Shown piece by piece: positions 10,759-21,597 of a DNA stretch of 64,000 nucleotides. The DNA lies in contig WHVD01000001.1 in NCBI GenBank assembly GCA_015178975.1, positions 1,798,001 through 1,862,000 on the forward strand, written 5' to 3'. Below the pieces are notes generated by a model. It was not told the origin of the DNA. It made no database searches and worked only from the letters and a program-made list of their open reading frames with translations. The translations under genes were made by a program, and so were the position numbers. Origin of the DNA: Hysterangium stoloniferum (taxonomy: Eukaryota; Basidiomycota; Agaricomycetes; Hysterangiales; Hysterangiaceae). Position 1 is the first letter of the stretch. Each line of letters starts with the position of its first letter.

Positions 10759-10970
10759 TGTTGAAATAGGCTCAAGCGCCCGAGTCTGTGTCAACCTTAT
10801 ACCTAGCGCACAAGTCTACGTCAAGCCTACATGGCCATACCAAGTGGAACGGTACCTTAGACACGAATGTGACACGGTCACATTGACAATAGTATATTCA
10901 AGTACAGTATTCGTAGCTTCATACCTCAGTCGAAGTATACTATCGTATCGACTGAGCCTATTTCGTTACA
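10759..10970 (+). mobile_element. Short LTR-like insertion (212 bp) in the U2 promoter
   Basis: It starts TGTTGAAATAGGCTCA and ends TGAGCCTATTTCGTTACA, giving an imperfect terminal inverted repeat of about 16 bp. AACAT flanks both sides (10754-10758 and 10971-10975). Other U copies have the uninterrupted sequence CTATATCATTCTGAGATATAAA. A CTCAGTCGA...TCGACTGAG hairpin lies near the 3' end (10926-10956). The insertion separates the upstream conserved promoter block from the TATA box. It is a fossil of a non-autonomous or solo-LTR type. Confidence 0.8.
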
Positions 10971-11332
10971 AACATTCTGAGATATAAAAACCCTTCATTT
11001 ACTAGAGCTCTGTGGACTCTTCCCAAATTCAATTGTGAACAGAATATGTAAGAATATGTGTATATTAATATTCAAAAATATATATATAAAAGGAATTCTT
11101 CGGCTTAACTGTGAGACATCGCGTGACATGTGCTGGAGTTCTACGTCTTGGGCTCATTTTTCTTCCCAGACCTCCTTGCATTCCCAGACCTCTTTGCATT
11201 CCCAGACCTCGTCTTTCAGAATATTTTCAGAGAGATGGTACAGCCCAATGCTTTGAGAAAGAAGTATGTCCTCCTTTCTTCCAATCGAAATGAGATTTCA
11301 CTTATTATGCTTTACGTGCGAACCACACGATC

Positions 11333-13186
11333 TAATAGGATCTACCTGAAGGGAGCGACGTGTGCCTCCCATGCTTTGCTAGAGATTACGTGGGGGACGA
11401 TGTGACGTGGATGCATGTGCGGCTACATTAAGGGATGCTTGGGTATCCGTGTATGTGAAGAGCATACTGGAACCGAACCCGAAACGAGTGAGTAGGGTGT
11501 TTTGGTGTGTTCTTTGAGCATGTGAGTATGAGCTAGGAAGCATTGATGATTGAGTTGGTGACGTCTCTGATAGAACAGTAGCTGACCGCCGCTTAAGGAC
11601 CTTGTTCCTGTCTAGGAGAATGGGAAGGACAATTATGAGTTTATGCCGACAGCGAAATATTCGGGTTGTCTTGGACAAGGACGGAGGTCATTTCTTGAAG
11701 AGTCAGAGTTAAGTCATCTTGAGGTATGTCATCTCGTGTAATGTTTCGAGCCCATCTTCCCTGCAAGACTGACAGGACTCCGCAATCTCGGAAACAGCTG
11801 CTACATGGCATCAACATTGATATTCACACTTCGAGCCATCCCTGATCCTTTCTCACCCACGCCTGTTCCTGCACCGAACAGCTCCCCATTTCCTGTTTTG
11901 ACTTTCAGATGCGCAAAATAGCGGACTGAATCCGCTCAGGTTATCGCACCCTCGCGGCCATCTCCCCTCTCACACCCCCTGTGTCCCCTCCCCCCCAAGT
12001 ACTGGTGAGGCCGTGGACCCAATGCTATCAACGGTGATCCCCTCGTCCATCCTCGACGCCACTCCCCGTATTCCAAGTAACCACCAAACCCACTATGTTC
12101 AAATCCCTCATCGGATGAGTCCACGAGGAAATCTCGATGACGAAACAGCAAGACGCGCAAGAGTTCTTCCCATACATATTCTTAACGTCCTACGTCAACA
12201 CGCTAAAAACACGTCCCAGAACCGGAGCCTACTGCCATCTTCTGCTTTGAGGTGGAGCAACAGTCACGGTGTATGTAGTGCAAAGGGGTATGCGCTATCG
12301 TGTGGATGAGCATCATGATTTGAGCGTGGGTATCCCATCCCGGCTTTGGAGAGGGGGTGTTTTATAGGCGGGGGAAGCTGCGTGAGTGCATAGGGGTCGT
12401 GTTGGATAAATATGCGGTTGTGTATTCGTGTCCGCAGTGTGAGGCAGGGATTCTACCGCAGACGTGAGTCTTTCATAGTGTCGTCCCGGCAATATCGGCT
12501 GATACCGACTAGGTCGTGTATGTGTTTCCAGACGTGCACGTGTTGCGACTTTCCCTGATATCTTTGTTGTACATGCGACGAATTTTCCGCACGTGAGCTG
12601 GGTACCTACAAAACGTGGTCAGCGGTGGCTATTCTCCCTTCAACGCGTGTCATGGACAAGGAGGGAGGCCATTCCTTGCAGAATCGGGTCATCCTCAGGT
12701 CCGTCATACTCGCCCAATGTGTTCGAAGCCTGTCTTCTCTCTAGGACTGACAGCACTCAGGAATCTGGGAAACAGTTGCCACATGGCATCCACCGTCCAA
12801 TCAGTATTCACACGTCCAGCCTTCCGCATATACTATCTCCTATCCTTTCTCACCCAGGCCTGTACCTGCACCCCACAGCTCCTCGCGTTCTGTACTGCCT
12901 AGCTTAACTCCGGCCGCTCCCGTACGAATGTCCCATCCCTCCCAATCTTCAATGTTGCCCGCTCGCAGCCATTCCCTACTGGTCGTTGTCAGAAGGCATT
13001 ATTTGCTACAAGGAAGGCGGTTGTTGTGGTTGATTGGACATATGGAAGTTCCGAGTGTGTCATTGATGCTATTAGACACCGTCGTTCGCCCGTCTTTCTT
13101 TTGTCATTACAGGCATCGATGATCCTTCGGTGCAGTCACAAGTTGCGGCGACAAGTGACAGTGGGCCTGAACCGTCTGTCGAGTAG
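11333..13186 (+). pseudogene. U2: UBP14/USP5-like pseudogene
   Basis: This copy has the clearest zinc-finger remnant. One frame at about 11350 reads GSDVCLPCFARDYVGDD then HVRLH, matching the variant ZnF-UBP of isopeptidase T. Then come the KDNYEF segment (about 11630), Cys box A NLGNSCYMAST (about 11787), and KQQDARRARVLPIH in a shifted frame at the QQDA position (about 12145). The block FPDIFVVHATNF then VRWVPTKR is at about 12558-12615. Cys box B is readable as LRNLGNSCHMASTVQSVF (about 12755), followed by a UBA remnant (about 12985-13040) and a stop at 13184. It has no His box and several frame changes. It lies directly after C2, without an H gene upstream, unlike most U copies. Confidence 0.72.
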
Positions 13187-13589
13187 ATAGCTATGATGGA
13201 GGATATGGAATGTACGTTTGATTGACTACGCGCATACATGCAATACATGCAATACATTTATGTTTGCTGTGAACATAATAATGAAAATCTCACGATAAAG
13301 CACCACTATGCAACATGCAAGATTCAGATGAGAGACGGGTCGATGGGATATTATTTTCTATCCTGCAGCTTTTGAAGACCGACAGAGGTATAGTAATCAA
13401 ACTCTCAAGATTGGTCATAAATGTCTGGAATGATCTGGGGGTACGAGGGTATCTTTGAGTAGGAGCGGCGCGAAAGAGATATATGGTTACCCTCAGAGTC
13501 AATGCCATTTTACATGCCGAGCTCTTTCCAAAGAGTGAACGCAGTGTGATGATTCAGATAGAATTTGTGATTTGCACGTAAGTAAAGGC

Positions 13590-13990
13590 GACACAAAGCT
13601 TATGTTACTACAATGTATTAATTAAATTTATGTGGGACTACATACAACAAAGAGGAAGAAGGTAGATGCAGCGGTATTGGTAACTGAAGAAAGACGATCA
13701 ATGGCTAATCCCCCTCACGCAATTATCATATTTTACAACGATCTCACTGTTTTATTGGATTTTACACTCGGGAACTGATGGACTTATTTTCATCATCTTC
13801 TTTCTCAAGTAGTTCCTTGTTCCTAAAATTTTTATTAATCGAAGATTTAGATGCCGAATTTTAGGTATGAAATTTGACGTATACAAGGCTTAGCTTCTGT
13901 TGGATACACGGAAGCCACCACTGGCTCGCCGGATTGCACCACTCCAATTGTGTAAAAGTAATATTGCTGCACGGAACATATACCTAGTTC
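13590..13990 (+). repeat. W module copy 1 and upstream flank of H genes
   Basis: 13590-13713 matches 42436-42556 and 49787-49905 (TACAATGTATTA ... GAGGAAGAAGGTGGATGCAGC). 13700-13990 matches 35951-36230, the region upstream of H4 (CGCAATTATCATATTTTACAAC, ACGGAAGCCACCACTGGCTCGCC). No ORF longer than about 60 codons is convincing. Confidence 0.7.
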
Positions 13991-14241
13991 TGGTGGTCCT
14001 AACCTGCTCTCACGACACCCGGTAGTCGTACTGTAGAAGTGGGAGATTTCACAGAGAAACTCGAATTAAAGTCATATCCATAATTGAATGGGTTACAAAT
14101 ATATTACAAGTTCCATCTCATCCGTATGTCTTATGTTTTACCCATCAATAGACAATATGAGCTCCAATTGGCAAAGGACAAGGCTAGATAACTGGTCATG
14201 CAAATAACCATGGCACAACTGACCTATCGCTACAACACCAT

Positions 14242-14820
14242 ATGTCAATTAGCAGTTCATGGCACTTGGTTCGTTTTCATCGGTCACGAGCAGAGGCAGA
14301 AACAATATTAGTTGATTGTAAGCCCGTTCTGTCGCCTCAAAGATCACGCCCGTGGGCTTATCATAATGAAGTATCTGGTCGATCGAAGGGATCCGACTTC
14401 CAACCGTTACGCACCTTATCGGTCACGAACAACCATGATTATAAAAAGGCAGGAAATCATCTGGTCACCTTGCGGTGGAATGTCAAACTTTGTGAAGACT
14501 GAAAGAGACGGTAAGCTGGTATTGGCCAAAGGCGGGTGACCCACATGGGATTTGAGACACAAAAACGTAGGGGCTCTGTTTTGGCTGGTTTGGATTTCAG
14601 AAACTATTTGGAACATATCACACTTTTGATATAGTTCCAGCACTACCTCATTTCCTATCAGGACGTGCGATAAGAATGCGCCACGTCAAAAAAAAGCCCA
14701 AGTAGTCCAATCACATTTATGTTCAGGGGCGCCAGCATTGTTGAGTTCTTGGCATACAGCAACACACAAGACAATGTACTTTTCAAAGTTTTCCGTAATC
14801 TGAACTCTGAACCTGCCTCC
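14242..14820 (+). pseudogene. H2: partial H gene (middle part only)
   Basis: This copy contains the RGSDFQPLRTL/HNDYKKAG segment, the kinase-lobe-like NVKLCED region and the exon AEFLGYSN-type sequence in decayed form (about 14730-14790). It ends at SEPAS where other H genes continue with EDACQWLERT. The same break is shared by H5 and H7, and in all three it is followed by a D block. H2, H5 and H7 therefore descend from one truncated H-D unit. Confidence 0.65.
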
Positions 14821-14824
14821 TCAT

Positions 14825-15110
14825 AGACGAAGATTAAGTTACGGACTCGTTTCTCCTTGCTCCGTTCCCACCCACTATTCGAAGCAGTCAGGGGTACCTC
14901 CCAAGTGAGAATAGCTAGTTAAAAAATGCCCAGAATCAACTCAAACACAAAGATGATTTGTAATATATATTTATACGTGATAGTAGGAACAGAAGATAGG
15001 AATAATGTGTCTCAATTTGCCATGAAACAACAAATATCACAATCCCACAAGATAGAGTAGATTCTGTTGAGAACGGTTCGACTCTGTGAGGTCAGACGTT
15101 CGGAATGAGA
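14825..15110 (+). repeat. D block copy 1
   Basis: This matches 43143-43437 and 50503-50797 (GAAGATTAAGTTACGGACYCG ... GTTCGGAATGAG). In copy 1 it lies just past the stop codon of the minus-strand DUF6533 gene, so it probably began as that gene's 3' flank. Confidence 0.7.
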
Positions 15111-15211
15111 TGAACGACTGGGAAGAAGTAAGGAAGAATTAAATACCCTCCTCCGTTATCGTGACGTCACTGAGTATCAGTAGAAAATGTAGTGTGTGAA
15201 GAATCTACACA

Positions 15212-16916
15212 CTACTGCCCAATTGCAGTGTGGAATCTGTAAGACTCATCCAGGGCCGGAGTTACGGTGGTGAATTTTACTTCACTTTGATGAGCTGGTA
15301 GCCTGTCGATGGGGTAAAGGGTTATAGGCATAGCAATTGTGTCATGAGATTTCGACACTTCAGCCCATTCCATGGTATTCACTAGGAGTCGGCATCCCAT
15401 CGCGCATGGTATGGTATATTCTCGTCTAAATACATATTCTAGTCTTGAGCATGAATAAGCAAAACTGGTTTAACTTACGATATGACGAACACGGCCCAGT
15501 CCTGTTTATTGAGGCTGTAGAGGGTGAAGTCAAGACACAGAACGGTGAAGATACTGGGAAAATGGAGTGAAAAGTGTACAGAATGAGAAAAACGACCCTG
15601 AAAAAACGTGAGGGACATACCCAACGAAGTAAATGAGACTAGACAGCTGGTTTTTAAGCCCATGCTTTCAAGGGGAGACGTTGGATACCGTGCTTACCTG
15701 TCATGTACCATTCCCGATAAAAGTCGAGACCCATATCCATCTCGGTAATTCTGAATGACCTTCCATAACATGAGGAAGCAAAGAATTGTTTCGTAGATCA
15801 GCAACAGCAGCACTCCAAACGCAAACTTTGGTGGCATTCCATTAACAAAAAAGCAACCGGTGAGTCCGAAAGGCGCTGCTGCCCCTATCGCAATATTAAA
15901 AACAAGCTGGAAATATTGTTTTCATGAAATATAAGAACTCACCGACTGGCATATGAAGACCCATCACGAGCAAACCTGCAAGTACCGCTAGTGCTAATAC
16001 GATTGCTAGTACTATAACCAACTTGTTATTCCGTCGATAAACGGCGTAAACCTTTTAAGTTGGTAGCTTAATAAATAACATTGATCTTGTATTAATGAGA
16101 GAAACCCACCCGACATAGTAGAATGACTTGATGCAGTGTGCAGTGAGAGCATCAATGTGATGTTTTCTTCTAAAACCTATGTCCCGCTGAACGTACCTTG
16201 GACGGATACGATGGCGGCAGTTACACTTTCGGGGTGGAAGGGTAATTAGAAGGGTATTTTCAATCATCAACCATACTAACGAGAATAGCTCCCACCAAAA
16301 GAAGGCGGTACAGCTAGCGTTTGACATAGCCGCGTCATCATTACGGTGCAGGTATGGGATTAATTTAAGACCCTTACAACTGTGGGATATATGAGATATT
16401 GAACGCGGATGAAAAACTCGGAACCTGACACACCGTGTTGGTAACATTTGCACTAAAATTTACTACAACAGCTGCTTGAGATGTTAGGTTACAATGAATC
16501 GAAGTGCTCACCAGAAATGTCGAAAATGACCTTGAATATTCCTAGATAACGGGTCTAAGCGATGGAAATCATGAACATCATGAACCCAATATAACTTAGA
16601 AATATATCTCACGAAAAGATAAAGGCATTTTCCTAAAGACCATCGGCGTTGCTTTGAAACACGTACTTCGTGTTCAATGGTCAAACCTGAGAGTTCACAA
16701 TATATATTTATTCTCTCCTGGCGTGGTTGCGACAGTACTGGCTTTACCATAGTCATATACCATCACTGTTGCTACCACCAGCCAAGTGCTGTTAGCGATG
16801 AAGGCGTCACCATCTGACAATTAATAATGAACGATTAATATACCGTCCAACAATATGAATGTGTCTGGAGGGTGAATGTAGAACTCACACAGTCTAGTCA
16901 CTATCGAGCCATCCAT
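15212..16916 (-). CDS. DUF6533-domain integral membrane protein (multi-exon)
   Basis: Exon 1 is 16916-16889 (MDGSIVTRL). Exon 2 is 16813-16748 (GDAFIANSTWLVVATVMVYDY). Exon 3 from 16686 carries LTIEHEVRVSKQRRWSLGKC then LYLFVRY, the DUF6533 signature of basidiomycete 7TM-like proteins (T-x-E-x-EV...W-x-LGK-x-L-x-L-x-RY). Downstream: SNASCTAFFWWELFSLVWL (about 16320), VYAVYRRNN plus a hydrophobic helix IVLAIVLALAVLAGLLVMG (about 15990), GLTGCFFVNGMPPKFAFGVL and ETILCFLMLWK (about 15840-15780), a hydrophobic FSLHFPSIFTVLCLDF segment (about 15560), and the C-terminus MGCRLLVNTMEW...HTAIGQ ending at 15212. All junctions have GT/AG borders. The role of this family is unknown; a receptor-like function is only a suggestion. 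A fragment is duplicated at 49319-49573. Confidence 0.75.
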
Positions 16917-16938
16917 GCTATCTGGGTTGAGAATGGTG

Positions 16939-17052
16939 TGTTAGAACAGTAACCCTAATGACAATATAACTCAGTCTCGTATATCGTATACGGGACTGAG
17001 GTGATACTATTATGGTCCTTTAGTTTATATATTCTACTGCATAGGCACCATC
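16939..17052 (+). mobile_element. Truncated relative of the hairpin-bearing LTR-like element
   Basis: It starts TGTTAGAACAGTAACC, matching the start of the 331-bp insertion at 40882 (TGTTAGAAAGTAAGACC). It keeps the hairpin CTCAGTCTCGTATA / TATACGGGACTGAG with a 3-nt loop (16968-16998). It then continues like the other copy to TTTATATAT, where similarity fades. It sits between the DUF6533 gene start and the next ORF. The end is uncertain. Confidence 0.5.
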
Positions 17053-17515
17053 AGAGGTGCGTTAGTGATACCGGGTGCCCCTGCCCAACGGTTGAAGTTG
17101 GGTGATCTTGGGTCGGTCTTGGGTCGGTCGATTTTGGCCGGTGAATTTCAATGGTGTCGTTCAACATGGCGCACTGCCAGTTGTAGGTGGTTAATTGAGA
17201 GGACTTGGGGATCCGGTAAAAAGTGAGAGAACTGAAAAGTACGGATATCCGAGATGCCACAGTGCACAAATAGAAGAGAAGACTAAGCTGAAACAACGGT
17301 TTGATTGATATCGAGGTGCCATCTGAGTATATAATAACACCACCAACGATTGAAAAAAAATCTATGACAAGTAGATCAGCTATATGGATTGCAATTACAT
17401 TTAGTCGTGATGCTCGAAGTGCACGCTGGGTATACAAAGTATTAGGTATGACGAGTATTAAAGAAGTAAGCGCTTGTATGAAGAAGGTGAGACAGAATGT
17501 CTCGAAAAGACGCAA
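17051..17515 (-). CDS. Hypothetical membrane protein, family not recognised
   Basis: A 154-residue ORF starting MRLFETFCLTFFIQALTSL. It has three or more hydrophobic stretches (about residues 6-25, 45-66 LLVIDFFSIVGGVIIY, 72-95 LFQLSLLFYLCTVASRISVLF) and a polar C-terminus rich in Pro, Ser and Thr. It lies upstream of the DUF6533 gene on the same strand and may be the 3' part of another multi-exon 7TM-like gene. The upstream minus-strand sequence contains more readable coding (LPCVFRD-like), but I could not define exons. Its base composition resembles the neighbouring membrane gene. Confidence 0.4.
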   Translation of the reverse strand: MRLFETFCLTFFIQALTSLILVIPNTLYTQRALRASRLNVIAIHIADLLVIDFFSIVGGVIIYSDGTSISIKPLFQLSLLFYLCTVASRISVLFSSLTFYRIPKSSQLTTYNWQCAMLNDTIEIHRPKSTDPRPTQDHPTSTVGQGHPVSLTHL

Positions 17516-17577
17516 TGCGTCGTATTGTTCAATCTCCTCTCGAATGTACTATTATATACACGTAGTATAGCTAGTGA

Positions 17578-17735
17578 ATCTCTCAGCGAACGTTTAACCG
17601 CTGAGAGTAAGTGATATGTCTATTGCCTCATCACGAAGCAAAACCTATCTATGTATTTAGTACTTAAACGTCTTTAGGTATTGTATAATATAGCGAACGT
17701 TTAACCGCTGAGATACTTAAACGTCTTTACAAAGA
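17578..17735. repeat. Paired hairpin-forming repeats
   Basis: AGCGAACGTTTAACCGCTGAGA occurs at about 17586 and about 17692, and TACTTAAACGTCTTTA at about 17661 and about 17714. The first copy folds as CTCAGCG...CGCTGAG. There is no coding potential. The layout resembles the hairpin parts of the short LTR-like elements found elsewhere in the window, but no ends could be fixed. Confidence 0.55.
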
Positions 17736-17905
17736 CAGCTAATTCAGCATCGCCGCGCCTCGCCCCACAAGGTCGGTCGGGCAAATTATCACTCCCCGTC
17801 CGCGGCGATCAAGGCGTTTGCCAGGAGACAGATGAACTGGAGGGACATGTTCTATGTATATTAAATTGGGAAATATATCTTCAAGCGGGATACAGTGTCG
17901 AGTGA

Positions 17906-18512
17906 GTTCCCAGGCCTGGTCCAAGAGTGGTCATAAGGGTGATCTGCTCGTAATATCGTCGAATTGGGCAGCCCTCTTTTGATCTAGATCCGAGAATACG
18001 CAGGGTTTTGCATCTGCCACTTATACTAACACCGAACAGGAAGTGCGTACAAAATCCTACAACCGCACAAAGGTTTTACTGACATAATTAGTTATAGCCA
18101 CATTCGAATCTACACTTGATCAGTTTTCCAGACATCCACCCTCACACACCCAGCCACAATTTTCTATCAGAGATAGTTGGGCAGTGTGGAGCTAACCCAG
18201 TCCACACAGACCCCAAGGACAGCATTGAATGACCATCCACGTATCCAACTAATAGTGAAAACACAATGATAATGTTCACCGCCACGAACGAGGTCTCGTC
18301 AATCATGAATTGCATCAGCATCTCAACTGGTTGATCACAGATCTGCTCATACCATGATGAATGACTGTCTGGAAGGGGGCAATAAAATGTGGGGTGGCTA
18401 CGTGGCTAAGCTGCGTCTTAGCACGCTCTAGGAAATTCTCAGGGACAAGATGCCCACTCTTGACTTTAGGTACATAGTTCTGCGGTGAGGATAGTATAAA
18501 CGCTCTTGATCA
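17906..18512. repeat. Left arm of a long inverted repeat
   Basis: 17906 (GTTCCCAGGCCTGG) to about 18512 (TAAACGCTCTTGATCAC) is the inverted, diverged copy of about 19266-20182 minus its MITE. The arms share GATCTAGATCC, CTTCCTGTTCRG, GAGACCTCGTTCGTGGCGG and GCCCACTCTTGACTTTAGG, among others. No gene is recognised. The minus strand of this arm carries the equivalent of the hydrophobic segment readable in the right arm. Confidence 0.8.
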
Positions 18513-19265
18513 CTGTCCAACTCATTTGGGAGGCCAATAACTACATCTATATTGGGATGTGTACACGTGCATCTTTTAAAGCTTTGTTTCGACGCTGGGT
18601 ATAGTTAGAAGCCTCAATTCTTGTATGTTGTGGATCTTCTAGTATACCTCTGAAACATATACTCTGGACAGCATCTCCAATACCCAGGACTCGAGTCTCG
18701 TCAAAAAAATACGATCATTGCAGCAACTGTGGAGCGCATCTTCCGTGCAGCCAGGGTAGGCCGGAACTTCCATGTACGCAACGCACCTCATTATGTTGGC
18801 GTTTTGACGTGCTAAACATATGAACTTCAAATTTGTTGTTATGCCCGAAGTACCCGGACTCGCCGGCGGTATGCCAAATGACGAGTCGATAAAGACGATA
18901 TTGGGGGACCATCAGTTGTGGTGGTCAAAGTACTTATGAAGAAGTCAAGAAGGCAGGATATGTATGTGCTTGTGAAGAAGGTTGTACGCTGGACAATAAC
19001 TGAACTGTCTATCTTTGATCATCTCCGACATCTGTCATATATCCATCAACGCTGATCCTCCAAGTCTGACTAGCAGCGCAAGACTCCCAAAATATACAAG
19101 CGCTTTTAATACTTGTCTCAATCAGCACCCATGACACACTTAACGAACTGGATATTCATTAGTCCGTGTAGTACGTGCGAGTATGCTTGGGATGGCTTGG
19201 CTATCTGATTTAGTTCATAATACCGCGGCTTCAAACCTCGTTCTTGTTTCGTCCGGGACTCTTTG
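18513..19265. other. Spacer between the inverted-repeat arms
   Basis: About 750 bp without a recognisable gene. The longest ORF (18639-18830, minus, 63 aa) has no family features. The sequence is of average composition with no repeats elsewhere in the window. If the whole is a foldback element, this is its unique centre. Confidence 0.4.
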
Positions 19266-20182
19266 GCTGTAGTGATCAACAGCGTTTATACTGCCCTCAC
19301 CGCAGAACTATGTGCCTAAAGTCAAGAGTGGGCATCTTGTCCCTGAGCTTTTTATTAGAGCGTGCTAAGAAGCAGATTGGTCACATAGCCACCCCACATT
19401 CTATTGCGCCCTTTTAGCCATTCATTCATCATAGCATGAGAAGATCTGTGATCAACTAGTTGAGATCCCAATGCAGTTCCTGATTGACGAGACCTCGTTC
19501 GTGGCGGTGAGCATTATCATTGTGTTTTCACTCTTAGTTGGATTCATAGATGGTCATCCAATACTGTTCTTAGGGTCATATGTGGACTGGGTTAACCCAA
19601 CACTCCCGTCTACCCCTAGAAAATTGTGGTTGGGTAGCCGTGTGAGGGTGGATGTCTGACACCGGGAAAAGCCCTTGCTCCAAAAACTTTTAGGACCCTT
19701 AATGGCTTATTTTATATAAACTCCGCCAATCACTCATCGGATCCTTAACCGATTTAAAGTCGGTTAAGGATCCAACATGTGATTGGCGGGTTTAAAATCC
19801 ATCACCGAGTTAAAATTGGTTAAGGATCTAACATGTGATTGCAGGGTTTAGAATCCAATGAACTTTAGGATCCTCAAAGATTCCCTAATCAATTTTAACT
19901 CTTATAAGGATTCAATGGATGTCTATTGGAGTTTATATATAAAATACAGCTCTACTAAGGATCCTAAAAAAATTTGGAGAGGGGGGTTATCCCGGTGTGA
20001 GAAACTGATCAAGTGTAGATCCATATGTGGCTGTAACTAAGCACTTCCTGTTCAGGTTTAGTATAAATGGCATATGCAACACTCTGCGTATTCTTGGATC
20101 TAGATCGAAAGAGGGGCTGTGCAATTCAATGATATTACGAGCAGATCACTTTCATGTCCACTCTTGGACCAGGCCTGGGAAC
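19266..20182. repeat. Right arm of the long inverted repeat, carrying a MITE
   Basis: This is the reverse complement of 17906-18512 once 19659-19998 is removed. A plus-strand ORF (19471-19659) contains a predicted membrane helix (FVAVSIIIVFSLLVGFI). The outer end (CCAGGCCTGGGAAC) abuts the LTR remnant at 20183. Confidence 0.8.
19659..19998. mobile_element. 340-bp MITE with ACACCGGGA termini
   Basis: Terminal inverted repeats are ACACCGGGAAAAGCCC (start) and GGGGTTATCCCGGTGT (end). The left arm of the inverted repeat shows the empty site (GTCTG followed directly by GAAAACTGATC). Inside are two near-copies of GGTTAAGGATCYAACATGTGATTG and a palindromic GGATCCTTAACCG...CGGTTAAGGATCC. No coding region. 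There is no clear target duplication, so the superfamily is left open. Confidence 0.75.
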
Positions 20183-20440
20183 TGTAACGGGAGCAGACGT
20201 GGTGGCGGACATTGAATCGGGGCAGGTAACCGCCCTAGTCTTAGATGGTAAGGAGTAAGAAGAAGACACTGGAAGTTTTCGATCATTAGAGTTTCAGACT
20301 TATTAGGAGTTGTTAGGGGACGTAGCCTACGATAGCAGCATAAATAGGTGAACCCTCCATTAGGTAGAGGGGACTTTTTCGAATTGGAGCCTATTCCTAC
20401 TCTACATGTTCCTCTTCATAAGAGCTCATTGAAGGATTAC
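20183..20440 (+). mobile_element. LTR remnant, TGTAACGGG family
   Basis: TGTAACGGGAGCAGACGTGG through AAGGATTAC matches 57915-58173 throughout. It lacks the last 25 bp or so of that copy. The same family forms the LTR of the minus-strand Ty3/gypsy fossil at the right end of the window. It is a broken fossil. Confidence 0.75.
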
Positions 20441-20656
20441 TGTAATCCTGGTGCCCCCAGTCTTACACACGGACCCTTTAGTTTTACATGATTACATAAT
20501 CACCGTGTTGTATGGTATAAGTAGCCGGGAAGTTTTCAGGACCTTAGATCTTACCGTACGCTGCACTTGCCTGTATCTTGTTCTGCTCTGGACAATACAC
20601 CGTGGTCCTGTCAACTTGTGTGACCGCCAGTGATCCCAATTGACGACGGGATTACA
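20441..20656 (+). mobile_element. LTR-like block, TGTAATCC...GGATTACA
   Basis: A 216-bp block with inverted ends TGTAATCC and GGATTACA, directly abutting the previous LTR remnant. Its start (TGTAATCCTGGTGCCCCCAG) matches the insertion at 835 and the first bases of the chromovirus LTR at 26987. It also shares CTTACCGTAYGCTG internally with the 835 copy. It is followed by CTTTTTTTTTGACA, which could be the start of an internal region. No target duplication is seen. Confidence 0.6.
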
Positions 20657-21489
20657 CTTTTTTTTTGACACCGGCCATTTGTTATTTCTCATCCAGCACT
20701 TCGTTGTGTTTGGCCCTCCAGACCCTTGGCTCTTTCGTTCCACTGGATCTCATTCATTCCTTCCAAAAGAAACCAACTTCTTACCTTCCTGGTCGAACCT
20801 GATCTGCATCACCACCGTTCACTCGTCAGACCGCTCGTTCACTCCCTTGTCCCGTACACGCCTCGCAACCTCGCGTATACGTGCCGCCGCACACCCTTGC
20901 AAGTGCTCCCCGTGCAAATACGCACCGCCGCACACCGCCACACCCTCGCACGCGCACACATCCGCGTCGCCGCACCGCTGCGCACCCTGCACACGTACGC
21001 GCACCCGCGCACGCCGCCGCACCGTCGTCGAGCGCCCCCACACGTACGCGTCAAAAATTCATGGCGGCATTATCGAACAATATTTCGTCACCTGTAGTTA
21101 TGTGGCTTTCTGGTGTGAAAATTACACATTTACTGGCACTCTGCAAAATAAGTACGGGGCATTTATTTGTACCCAGATGTTCTCAGACCAATGTGGGACT
21201 ATTTCGTTTTCATGACTTGGGAATCTTTCTACTTAGAGGGTTTTGATTGGAATTTGCGTTCCCTTTAAAACGCTCCTAGGATTTTCATATTTACCCATTT
21301 GTATATTTTCAACTGTTATATAAAGTAGTTACTTGATGCTAAACTTCCTAAGTGGGTCCCGGTGTTCCATTGCTATGAAGTCGAGAAAGGCGAGCACCGG
21401 CCAGCGATTGTCACAGGAACCTTTAGACATTTTTGATGGCACGCTATGGGAAAAATTTCCCTTCAAGAAGTAGAAATATCACACAATGA
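20657..21489. other. GC-rich, CpG-dense region without a recognisable gene
   Basis: 20870-21050 is extremely rich in CGCAC/CGCGCA steps (GCACACGTACGCGCACCCGC). This gives overlapping arginine-, histidine- or alanine-rich ORFs on both strands, a sign of composition and not of coding. The flanks (20660-20860 and 21060-21489) have average composition. A leader or gag remnant of the adjacent LTR element is possible but not shown. Confidence 0.4.
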
Positions 21490-21597
21490 GTGCTTTCGTT
21501 CATCCAATCCACTCTATCCCAGATAGATGGTTGCACTTCGACACATTTTCGCTACTTCTTTTGGACCTGGTGTAAAGTAGGTACTAATAAATGTAGG

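Noticed and set aside
20640-21246. 191-aa and 121-aa Arg/His/Ala-rich ORFs
   Set aside because: Low-complexity translation of the CpG-rich stretch, in several frames and on both strands at once.
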